Below, piece by piece: positions 1-5,777 of a stretch of DNA of 9,274 nt (its first letter is position 1; every line of letters starts with the position of its first letter). The notes under the pieces were generated by a model. The model made no database searches. It was not told the origin of the DNA and saw only the letters and a list, made by a program, of their open reading frames with translations. Location of the stretch: contig JAQGMX010000147.1 of assembly GCA_028292145.1 (NCBI GenBank), forward strand, positions 1 to 9,274, written 5' to 3'. Position numbers and translations under genes: made by a program. This stretch comes from Variovorax sp. Its GTDB lineage: Bacteria; Pseudomonadota; Gammaproteobacteria; Burkholderiales; Burkholderiaceae_C.

Positions 1-827
1 CGCGTCAACCGCCTGCCGCTGGGCGCCGCCGCGCTGGCCGGCACCAGCTACCCGCTGGACCGCGAGATGGTCGCCAGAACGCTCGGCATGGTCGACGCCG
101 ACGGCGCGCCGGCCGTCTGCCAGAACAGCCTCGACGCCGTGAGCGACCGCGATTTCGCGATCGAATTCACCGCCGCCGCCTCGCTGGCGATGGTGCATAT
201 CAGCCGCATGAGCGAAGAACTGGTGCTGTGGATGAGCCAGAGCTTCGGCTTCATCGACATCGCGGACCGCTTCTGCACCGGCTCTTCGATCATGCCGCAA
301 AAGAAAACCCGGACGTACCCGAACTCGCGCGCGGCAAGACCGGTCGCGTCGTCGGCCACCTGATGGCGCTGATCACGCTCATGAAGGGCCAGCCGCTGGC
401 CTACAACAAGGACAACCAGGAAGACAAGGAGCCGCTGTTCGACACCGTCGACACGCTCAAGGACACGCTGCGGATCTTCGCGGAGATGGTCGGCGGCATC
501 ACCGTCAAGCCCGAAGTCATGGAGCGCGCGGCGCTGCGCGGCTACGCCACCGCGACCGACCTGGCCGACTATCTGGTCAAGAAGGGCCTGCCCTTCCGCG
601 ATGCGCACGAAACCGTGGCGCATGCGGTCAAGGCGGCGATCGCGCAGCAGGTCGATCTGTCGGAATTGCCGCTGGCCACACTGCAGAAGTTCAACCCGAC
701 CATCGAACAGGACGTGTTCGAGGTGCTGAGCCTGCGCGGCTCACTGAATGCGCGCGACGTGCTCGGCGGCACGGCGCCGGCGCAGGTTCGCGCACAAGTG
801 GCCCGGCACCGCACGCGACTGTCCTGA
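1..827 (+). CDS. argH: Argininosuccinate lyase, 3' part, with an apparent one-base frameshift
   Basis: Argininosuccinate lyase cleaves argininosuccinate to arginine and fumarate, the last step of cytosolic arginine synthesis; it is a tetramer of the fumarase/aspartase superfamily. The window opens inside the gene. About 275 codons are visible, so roughly the first 190 residues lie upstream (family length about 460). Frame 1 reads through an LPLGAAALAGTSYPLDR segment and then the superfamily signature GSSIMPQKK, with the catalytic-loop serines at visible codons 95-96. Frame 1 then becomes nonsense and stops at 361-363. Frame 3 picks up exactly the expected continuation (NPDVPELARGKTGRV, then the ArgH C-terminal domain with KDNQEDKEPLFD) and ends at TGA 825-827. 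One extra A in the run at 304-307 restores a full-length protein. Identity is very secure. Whether the gene is broken in the organism or this is a read error is not decidable here. Confidence 0.93.
   Translation, partial: RQPPAAGRRRAGRHQLPAGPRDGRQNARHGRRRRRAGRLPEQPRRRERPRFRDRIHRRRLAGDGAYQPHERRTGAVDEPELRLHRHRGPLLHRLFDHAAKENPDVPELARGKTGRVVGHLMALITLMKGQPLAYNKDNQEDKEPLFDTVDTLKDTLRIFAEMVGGITVKPEVMERAALRGYATATDLADYLVKKGLPFRDAHETVAHAVKAAIAQQVDLSELPLATLQKFNPTIEQDVFEVLSLRGSLNARDVLGGTAPAQVRAQVARHRTRLS
304..307 (+). other. Frameshift site in argH (A4 run where A5 is expected)
   Basis: The sequence reads CAA AAG AAA ACC CGG, whereas ArgH requires CAA AAG AAA AAC CCG (QKKNP). A single missing A in this homopolymer accounts for the frame change from frame 1 to frame 3. 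No slippery heptamer of the X XXY YYZ type is in phase here, and an A4 run is short for RNA polymerase slippage, so programmed recoding looks unlikely. A sequencing or assembly indel, or a genuine inactivating mutation, are the remaining explanations. Confidence 0.85.
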
Positions 828-836
828 TGTCCTACA

Positions 837-854
837 GGCCTGAATCCGCAGGCC
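837..854 (+). terminator. Weak stem-loop downstream of argH
   Basis: GGCCTG (837-842) and CAGGCC (849-854) form a perfect 6-bp GC-rich stem around a 6-base loop, 9 bases after the argH stop codon. There is no U-tract directly after the stem; the first T-run is near 882. It could be a weak or Rho-assisted terminator separating argH from the sigma-factor gene, or a chance palindrome. Confidence 0.25.
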
Positions 855-903
855 GGCGGCATCCGTATAGGCTGGATGGACAGCTTTTTCACACGATTGC
901 CGC

Positions 904-1497
904 ATGACCCCTCCCCTGCCGGACCCACAGGATGCACCGGATGCCGACCTGATCGCGCTCATCGACCGCGTCGGCCTGCGCGACGAAGCCGCGTTGCGAT
1001 TGCTCTACGAGCGCACGTCGCCCCGGCTTTTCGGCCTGGCGCTGCGCGTGGTCCGGCAGCGGGAATGGGCCGAGGACGTGCTCCAAGAAGCGTTCATCAC
1101 GATCTGGCGGGTGGCCGGCGACTACCGCGGCACGCTCAGCCCGCCGCTGGCCTGGATGGGGCTGATCGTGCGCAGCCGCGCGCTCGACCTGCTGCGCCGG
1201 CGCACGGCCGACCGGGCGCAGCTGACGCAGGAATTCGACGAAACGATGGCGGATACGCTCGAATCGAACGAAAGCAGCCCGCTGGACATGGCCGAGGCCA
1301 GCGAACAGGCATGGGCCTTGCGTCAATGCCTGCAGCAGCTGGAAGGGCCGCAACGCGAGGTTGTCAGCCTGGCCTACTTGCGCGACCTGAGCCACAGCGA
1401 GCTGTCCGACCAGCTCAAATTGCCGCTGGGCACGGTCAAGACGTGGATTCGCCGCGGGCTCGAAAAGCTGCGGATCTGCATGACGCGCTACGCTTGA
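904..1497 (+). CDS. ECF-family RNA polymerase sigma factor
   Basis: This 197-residue protein is a group-IV (extracytoplasmic function) sigma-70 factor that directs core RNA polymerase to a stress or envelope regulon. Region 2 spans about residues 33-95 and includes the region-2 motif DVLQEAF (58-64) and the helix ending DLLRRR. A short acidic linker (about 100-130) replaces region 3. Region 4 spans about 140-195, with the helix-turn-helix around SHSELSDQLKLPLGTVKTW (163-181). ATG 904 is chosen because it gives a typical ECF N-terminus; there is no convincing Shine-Dalgarno sequence. The anti-sigma gene follows after 10 bases, which indicates co-transcription and control by sequestration. The partner and overall look resemble the SigK/RskA type, but I cannot assign an ECF group. 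I see no GGAAC-type element in the 76 bases upstream, so autoregulation is not evident. Confidence 0.93.
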   Translation: MTPPLPDPQDAPDADLIALIDRVGLRDEAALRLLYERTSPRLFGLALRVVRQREWAEDVLQEAFITIWRVAGDYRGTLSPPLAWMGLIVRSRALDLLRRRTADRAQLTQEFDETMADTLESNESSPLDMAEASEQAWALRQCLQQLEGPQREVVSLAYLRDLSHSELSDQLKLPLGTVKTWIRRGLEKLRICMTRYA

Positions 1498-1507
1498 AAG
1501 CAATCCG

Positions 1508-2278
1508 ATGAATCTCGCCCATCCCGCCGAAAGGCTTGAACTCCTGGCTGCCAGCTACGCGCTCGGCACGCTGCGGGGCGGGGCACGCCGGCGTTTCGAG
1601 ACCGTCGCCCGCGACCATGCACCGGTGCGCGCCGCAGCCCTGATATGGCAAGGCCGGCTGTCGAGCCTGACCGAGCTGGAAGCCGACGTCGTGCCCGACA
1701 CCGCGGTCTGGACACGCATCCGCAACATGATCGACGTCGAAAAGTCGGATCAGGCGCTGGAACGGCAGCGCGCCGCGGCAGCCGTCCAACCGGTCGCCGT
1801 CCCGGCCCGGGCGTCCGGCGGATGGTTCCGCAGCCTGCCGCTCTGGCGTGGCGCGGCAGCAGCCGGGGCGCTCGCGACGGTTGTCGCCGTCCTGGTCGGC
1901 GTGAACCTGCGCAACGAATTGTTGAATGCGCCTGCCATTCAGTACGTGGCCGTGCTGTCGGACGACAAATCCGCCGCGTCGATGCTGGTCACGTTCGACG
2001 CCGGCAAGCGCCAGCTCACGTTGCAGCGCGTCGGCGCGTATTCCGAAGGCCAGGACAAGTCGCTCCAGCTCTGGGCTCTGCCGCCCGGCGGTGCCGCGCC
2101 ACGATCGCTGGGTGTGCTCGACAACGCACCTGCGCTGCGGCTGACGGCTTCGGAAGCCGACGTGCGCGCGGTGCCGACGCTGGCGATCAGCCTGGAGCCC
2201 AAGGGTGGGGTGCCGAGCGAGCGCGGACCGACCGGTCCGGTGCTGTTCAAGGGTGCGCTGATCGAGAAAATGCTCTAA
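1508..2278 (+). CDS. Membrane-anchored anti-sigma factor, RskA type
   Basis: This 256-residue protein should hold the upstream ECF sigma factor inactive at the inner membrane and release it on signal. The N-terminal cytoplasmic part begins with LLAASYALGTLRG followed by RRRFE (about residues 12-31), the hallmark opening of this anti-sigma class. A single transmembrane helix lies at about 115-133. The periplasmic C-terminal part has the RskA-domain features WALPPGG (189-195), EPKGG (230-234) and the closing PTGPVLFKG. The ZAS zinc-binding HxxxCxxC motif is absent, so a redox or zinc-coupled mechanism is unlikely. Mycobacterial RskA is controlled by regulated intramembrane proteolysis, and a similar route is plausible here but not shown. 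The gene starts 10 bases after the sigma-factor stop, and GAAAG at 1496-1500 may serve as a weak ribosome-binding site. Confidence 0.88.
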   Translation: MNLAHPAERLELLAASYALGTLRGGARRRFETVARDHAPVRAAALIWQGRLSSLTELEADVVPDTAVWTRIRNMIDVEKSDQALERQRAAAAVQPVAVPARASGGWFRSLPLWRGAAAAGALATVVAVLVGVNLRNELLNAPAIQYVAVLSDDKSAASMLVTFDAGKRQLTLQRVGAYSEGQDKSLQLWALPPGGAAPRSLGVLDNAPALRLTASEADVRAVPTLAISLEPKGGVPSERGPTGPVLFKGALIEKML

Positions 2279-2321
2279 AAAGCGATAAAAAGCCGGAACT
2301 TGCCAACGCGATCCGCTCCAA
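2277..2321 (+). promoter_or_regulatory. Candidate ECF/sigma-E-type promoter with phased A-tracts
   Basis: Between the anti-sigma and hydrolase genes lies GGAACTT (2295-2301), identical to the -35 consensus of E. coli sigma-E-type promoters. After a 15-base spacer comes TCCAA (2317-2321), which fits the TCnnA form of the -10 element. Directly upstream are two copies of AAAAAGC (2277-2283 and 2287-2293) exactly 10 bp apart, one helical turn, as in UP-like or bent upstream DNA. Transcription would start near 2327, giving a leader of about 10-20 bases before the hydrolase start. Which sigma factor uses it is inference. Confidence 0.45.
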
Positions 2322-2337
2322 GAACGTTTCCGACTTC

Positions 2338-3240
2338 ATGCCGTCCATGAAAGATCTTCGCTCCTTCCGCTTCGAAATCGCTGCCGTTTGCATCCTTTGC
2401 ATGGGCGCCACGGGATTTTCCGTCCATGCCGAGCGGCTCCCGGCACCGGTCGTCACAGCCTCGGCGCTGCCGGCTCCGCGTCTGGTCGATTCGCCCTTGC
2501 CGTCACCCTCGCCCGAATACGTTGCCGCCGTCACGCGCTGGAAAAGCTCGCTTTCGGCTTTTGCCGATGCGGACAAGACGCTCGCGCCGGGCACCGACGG
2601 CGTCCTGTTCGTCGGCAGCTCGACGATCCGCTTCTGGACGCACTTGGCACAGGATTTCCGCCAGCTGCCGGTGGTGATCAACCGCGGTTTCGGCGGTTCG
2701 ACGATGGCGGACTGCAGCCTTTTCACCGGCGAACTGGTCACGCGCTACAAGCCACGCCATGTTCTGGTGTATGCCGGCGACAACGATCTGGCCGAGGGCC
2801 GGACGCCACTGCAAGTGATGGAAAGCTTCGCGCATTTCGCATCCACCGTGCGTGCCGCGCTGCCGGACACGCGCATCAGCTATATCTCAGTCAAGCCCAG
2901 CCCGTCGCGCGAATCGCTGCTACCGAAGATCCGCGAAACCAACAACATCATCGCCGCCTACATCCGCACGCTCGGCAACAGCGAATACATCGACATCTTC
3001 ACGCCGATGCTGGGCGCCGACGGTCGCCCGCGTCAGGAGCTTTTCCTTGCCGACAAGCTGCACATGAACGAAACGGGTTACCGCCTGTGGCAGTCGGTGA
3101 TTTCGTCGCACGTGATGGAAGGCCGGGCGTTGGCCGGCGTCTCGACGACGGTTCCGGTGCTGACGGCGACGGAAACGGTCGCCACGCCGGCCTTGATTCC
3201 TGCGGTCGCGCCGCCGGCCTCGCCCGTCAGGAGGCCTTGA
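2338..3240 (+). CDS. Exported SGNH/GDSL-type hydrolase (esterase)
   Basis: This 300-residue protein is a serine esterase of the SGNH fold, probably periplasmic and acting on ester-linked acyl groups. A signal peptide is visible: basic start, hydrophobic core (about 14-28), and likely cleavage after VHA (residue 31). Block I is VLFVGSSTIRFW, with GSS in place of the classic GDS and the nucleophile probably Ser95. Block II is NRGFGGS (115-121). Block III is AGDND (146-150), giving the oxyanion Asn149. Block V is DKLH, giving Asp239 and His242. The catalytic set is complete. The GSSxIRxW variant is, to my knowledge, normal for one SGNH subfamily. A Pro/Ala/Thr-rich tail closes the protein. ATG 2347 is an alternative start that also leaves an intact signal peptide; neither has a clear Shine-Dalgarno sequence. 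The frame is open far upstream across the anti-sigma gene, but that part is not coding. The substrate is unknown. Confidence 0.88.
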   Translation: MPSMKDLRSFRFEIAAVCILCMGATGFSVHAERLPAPVVTASALPAPRLVDSPLPSPSPEYVAAVTRWKSSLSAFADADKTLAPGTDGVLFVGSSTIRFWTHLAQDFRQLPVVINRGFGGSTMADCSLFTGELVTRYKPRHVLVYAGDNDLAEGRTPLQVMESFAHFASTVRAALPDTRISYISVKPSPSRESLLPKIRETNNIIAAYIRTLGNSEYIDIFTPMLGADGRPRQELFLADKLHMNETGYRLWQSVISSHVMEGRALAGVSTTVPVLTATETVATPALIPAVAPPASPVRRP

Positions 3241-4393
3241 GCCGCGCCTCCGCTGCGGCTTTGCGCCTGTCGACCCACAACGTGGCGCGCGCCACCGCAT
3301 AGAGCCCGGCGAAAACCACCGCCAGCAAGACGGCGTCTCCCCACCAGGGCCGGGCGGTCTGGCTGCTGCCGAAGAACGCCAGCACCATCAGCACCGCCAC
3401 CAGATGGGCGCAAAACACCGGCAGCGAGGCCGATCCCATCGCTTCCAGCCCGTGAAAGCGTGGCAATCGACGTGCCAGCGCCGGTCCGAAACCGATTGCC
3501 ACGATGCCCAGCGCCGCCAGATTGACGATACGCAGCGGGCCCAGCTGCCACTTGTCGAACAGCATGTTCAACTGGTCGTTGGCACCGAAAGCCGCCTGCC
3601 CGTTGGGTCCGTGGTGGCGCCAGTAGAGCCCGTAAAGAGCCACCGCGGTCGCCACCGCCAGTAGCCAGGTCGGAATCTTCAGCGGTTGCGCGTCGGGCGC
3701 GTTGCGGCTCGCGCCCAGCCAGAGGCCCATGAACCAGAGAAACTGCCAGGCATAGGCGTTGAAAGCGCCCATCTCGTGGAAAGGCACACGCAAACCGGTC
3801 CAGTCGGCGGCGATTCGATAAAGCCACTCGCTGAGCCCGAACTGCGCCGCGGCCCAGACCGCAGTGCTCGTCAACGCGATGGCCAACCAGCCGTTGCGCA
3901 GCGCGAAAGCCAGCACCCACGGGCTCAGCAGCATGAAGAAGATGTACATCGGCAGGATGTCCAGCAGCGCCGGCTCGTAGACCAGCAGCAGCCCGAACAG
4001 GAAACCGTCACGCGGCTGCACGAGGTAGAACGACATCAGGTCCTTGACCGCCGGCTGGTCGATGCGGATGCCCACCGCCGCGATGAACGTGAACAGGAAC
4101 AACAGCGTTGCCGCCTGCGCCATGTAGATCTTGAGCGCCCGCTGCATGAACGCGCTGCGCATCGCATCCACGCCTTGCCGATAACCCACGCGGCTGTAGA
4201 CGAGCCCCGACATGAAAGCCGAAAGCAGCACGAAACCTTCGGCAGCCGAGACGAAGCCGAACGGCTGGCCCAGCGGATCGGTGAGACGGGTCGGCAGATG
4301 CGTGACCGTCATCAGCACGAGCATCAGCCCGCGCAGGGCATCGATTTCCCAGTAACGCTGTGAGGCCGGCGCAGGGGAAGTCGCCGCCGCCAT
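3227..4393 (-). CDS. OpgC-family integral-membrane acyltransferase
   Basis: This 388-residue polytopic inner-membrane protein belongs to the OpgC family (related to acyltransferase 3). The founding members transfer succinyl groups to osmoregulated periplasmic glucans. The family N-terminus is clear: EIDALRG (Asp18, Arg21), TVTH (His32), and then FGFVSAAEGFVLLSAF (Glu52). About ten hydrophobic segments follow, ending in a short cytoplasmic basic tail. Its start lies 3 bases after the stop of the glycosyltransferase gene, so the two form a translationally close operon. Its last codons and stop overlap the convergent hydrolase gene by 14 bases. No opgG or opgH is in view, so the acceptor could be a periplasmic glucan or a product of the neighbouring glycosyltransferase. 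I therefore give no gene symbol. Family assignment is strong; the succinyl donor and glucan acceptor are carried over from the family. Confidence 0.88.
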   Translation of the reverse strand: MAAATSPAPASQRYWEIDALRGLMLVLMTVTHLPTRLTDPLGQPFGFVSAAEGFVLLSAFMSGLVYSRVGYRQGVDAMRSAFMQRALKIYMAQAATLLFLFTFIAAVGIRIDQPAVKDLMSFYLVQPRDGFLFGLLLVYEPALLDILPMYIFFMLLSPWVLAFALRNGWLAIALTSTAVWAAAQFGLSEWLYRIAADWTGLRVPFHEMGAFNAYAWQFLWFMGLWLGASRNAPDAQPLKIPTWLLAVATAVALYGLYWRHHGPNGQAAFGANDQLNMLFDKWQLGPLRIVNLAALGIVAIGFGPALARRLPRFHGLEAMGSASLPVFCAHLVAVLMVLAFFGSSQTARPWWGDAVLLAVVFAGLYAVARATLWVDRRKAAAEARLKAS

Positions 4394-4396
4394 TCG

Positions 4397-5680
4397 TCAG
4401 CGTTGCAGCGAGGCAGCGCCGGCCAGAGCCGCGCTTCGGAGCAGGGGACGGATCGCGTCGACGACGGTGTCGCCGTAGGCTTTCCAGGAATAACCGGCCG
4501 CGTGGTGCGCCGCCTGCTCCTTCATGGCGACCAGTTCCGGGCGATGCTGGTTCAGCCAGGCGAGCTTTTCGGCGATCTTCTCGGGCGAACGGATCGGCAC
4601 CAGGAAACCGGTTCGGCCTTCGATGACCAGATCGGCGCCGCCGGTATTCGGCGTGATGACGACCGGCAGGCCCTGGCTCATGGCTTCCTGCATGACCAGC
4701 GCGCGGCCTTCGACGATCGACGGCAGGCAGAACACGTCGCAGCTGCGCATCAGCGAGAGCACCTCGGCATGCGGACGGCTCTTTTCGTGCTTGAGGCCGG
4801 CGTACTGGCTCAGGTAGAACTCAGGCTCGGCCATCATCGAACCGAGGGCGATCAGCTCGATGTTCTCGCCCTTGAGCATGTTCATGGCCTGCATCAGATC
4901 GCCCAGGCCCTTGCGCTGGCCCATCGAGCCGGCGAAAAGGACCCGCAGCGGACGCGAAGGATCGAGCGCCGCGTCGGACCAGCCGCCGTTCCACCGCGGC
5001 GGCGTGCCGAAAGGCGACATCACGCACGCCTTATGGGCAGCCGACGGCGGCAGGGAGTCGCGAACGAACTGGCTGGCGACGACCACGAGGTCGGCTTCTT
5101 CCAGTTCCTGGGTCTTGCGGTCGTGCTTTTCATGGGAATCCATCAACCCGCCGCCGAGCGTCGGCGCCCACGCGGGCAGCCGTTCGCCCTCTTCCTGCAT
5201 CAGGTCGCGGCCAAGGGACCAGTAGGCGATCGGCAGGTCGTAGATGCGCTTGATGCCGAGCGCCTTCGCTGCGCGAAACGTGTTGAGCGCGCTGTCTTCG
5301 TAGGCATACACGGCCCCCAGCGGCTCGCGCGAATTCACGCCGCGTAGCGAGCGGCCGACGAAACGGTCGAAGTCTTGAAAAATCGCATCGGCAGAAGCGA
5401 AGCCGGACTCGTGATGCATGGCGGACTTCCATCCGACGGCCTTGCAGGCCACACGCGTCAACTCTCGCCAGGGGTGCTGGAGCATCTTCTCGCGCGGCAG
5501 ATCGAAGCGGCGGCGCAGCCATTCGCGACGCATGCCGGCCGGCATCAGCTGCGTGAAGAGACTCTTCTCGTCGGCTGCGACGGTCGTCGCGAAGCGCGCC
5601 AGCAGATCGGCACGGGTCAGGGCGTCGAGCATGGCCCGTACGTTTTGATTGCCCGCAGGGTGGCTCAACAACACTTTCAT
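4397..5680 (-). CDS. Family-4 glycosyltransferase (GT-B fold)
   Basis: This 427-residue cytoplasmic protein should transfer a sugar from a nucleotide donor with retention of configuration. The N-terminal half starts with the Rossmann strand MKVLLSHPAG and should bind the acceptor. The C-terminal half is a typical GT4 donor domain: LRVLFAGSMGQRKG (phosphate-binding Arg256 and Lys257), ELIALGS, and VFCLPSIVEGRALVMQE, which contains the EX7E motif (Glu324 and Glu332). GLPVVITPNTGGADLV and GFLVP follow. No membrane segment or signal peptide is present. It is the first gene of a minus-strand pair with the OpgC-type acyltransferase, which suggests a glycan that is built and then acylated. A 97-base divergent gap separates it from the alpha-2-macroglobulin gene. 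Donor sugar and acceptor cannot be read from the sequence. Confidence 0.9.
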   Translation of the reverse strand: MKVLLSHPAGNQNVRAMLDALTRADLLARFATTVAADEKSLFTQLMPAGMRREWLRRRFDLPREKMLQHPWRELTRVACKAVGWKSAMHHESGFASADAIFQDFDRFVGRSLRGVNSREPLGAVYAYEDSALNTFRAAKALGIKRIYDLPIAYWSLGRDLMQEEGERLPAWAPTLGGGLMDSHEKHDRKTQELEEADLVVVASQFVRDSLPPSAAHKACVMSPFGTPPRWNGGWSDAALDPSRPLRVLFAGSMGQRKGLGDLMQAMNMLKGENIELIALGSMMAEPEFYLSQYAGLKHEKSRPHAEVLSLMRSCDVFCLPSIVEGRALVMQEAMSQGLPVVITPNTGGADLVIEGRTGFLVPIRSPEKIAEKLAWLNQHRPELVAMKEQAAHHAAGYSWKAYGDTVVDAIRPLLRSAALAGAASLQR

Positions 5681-5688
5681 AGCGCGCG

Positions 5689-5694
5689 ATCATA
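5689..5694 (-). promoter_or_regulatory. Possible -10 element for the glycosyltransferase operon
   Basis: On the minus strand the bases read TATGAT, a near-consensus -10 hexamer. No matching TTGACA-like -35 is present at 16-18 bp. Transcription would begin close to 5682, leaving an almost leaderless mRNA for the glycosyltransferase start at 5680, which also lacks a Shine-Dalgarno sequence. This is a weak call. Confidence 0.22.
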
Positions 5695-5718
5695 GTGGAG
5701 CGAACGGGCCGGCATCGA

Positions 5719-5731
5719 GAGGCGAAGCCTC
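5719..5731. other. GCGAAGC-type mini-hairpin in the divergent intergenic region
   Basis: GAGGC and GCCTC pair perfectly around a GAA triloop. The core heptamer GCGAAGC (5722-5728) is the sequence known for an unusually stable mini-hairpin in single-stranded DNA. It would lie in the leader of the plus-strand alpha-2-macroglobulin transcript if transcription starts upstream of it. There is no T-run, so it is not a classical terminator. Confidence 0.4.
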
Positions 5732-5755
5732 GTACATGCGCTACGCTGCTCTTCC

Positions 5756-5774
5756 AAGGGGACATAAGGGGACA
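5756..5774 (+). repeat. Tandem 10-mer AAGGGGACAT ahead of the alpha-2-macroglobulin gene
   Basis: AAGGGGACA occurs at 5756-5764 and again at 5766-5774, joined by a T. A short inverted match, GGACAC (5770-5775) against GTGTCC (5800-5805), extends into the coding region. I recall GGGGACA-type words from short palindromic repeats linked to REP-associated transposases in proteobacteria, so this may be a remnant of such an element, but no transposase is nearby. The second copy may double as a ribosome-binding site. Confidence 0.5.
5766..5772 (+). promoter_or_regulatory. Shine-Dalgarno-like AAGGGGA favouring the TTG start at 5778
   Basis: The purine-rich run ends 5 bases before TTG 5778. That start gives a compact signal peptide (TTTKR, a hydrophobic core, then DAAA). 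The in-frame ATG at 5736 would add 14 residues ahead of it and has only a weak, distant GAGAGG. This decides the start chosen for the alpha-2-macroglobulin gene. Confidence 0.45.
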
Positions 5775-5777
5775 CGC

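Noticed and set aside
300..308. Programmed -1 frameshifting in argH
   Set aside because: The codons AAG AAA ACC do not form a slippery heptamer, re-pairing on GAA would be poor, and ArgH is not a gene known for recoding.
1645..2337. Upstream extension of the hydrolase frame across the anti-sigma gene (531 codons in total)
   Set aside because: The extension is Arg/Ala-rich and without motifs, it overlaps the well-supported anti-sigma gene, and the signal peptide begins only at 2338-2347.
2593..2622. GSS instead of GDS in the hydrolase as a sign of lost activity
   Set aside because: Ser, Gly, Asn, Asp and His of the SGNH set are all present, and the GSSxIRxW form is, as I recall, typical of a known active-looking subfamily.
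2388..3302. A 304-codon plus-strand frame overlapping the SGNH hydrolase
   Set aside because: The hydrolase frame carries all SGNH blocks; this one is an Arg/His-rich shadow.
3078..3920. A 280-codon minus-strand frame overlapping the OpgC-type gene
   Set aside because: It lies in another frame of the recognised acyltransferase gene, with Gly/Arg-rich low-information sequence.
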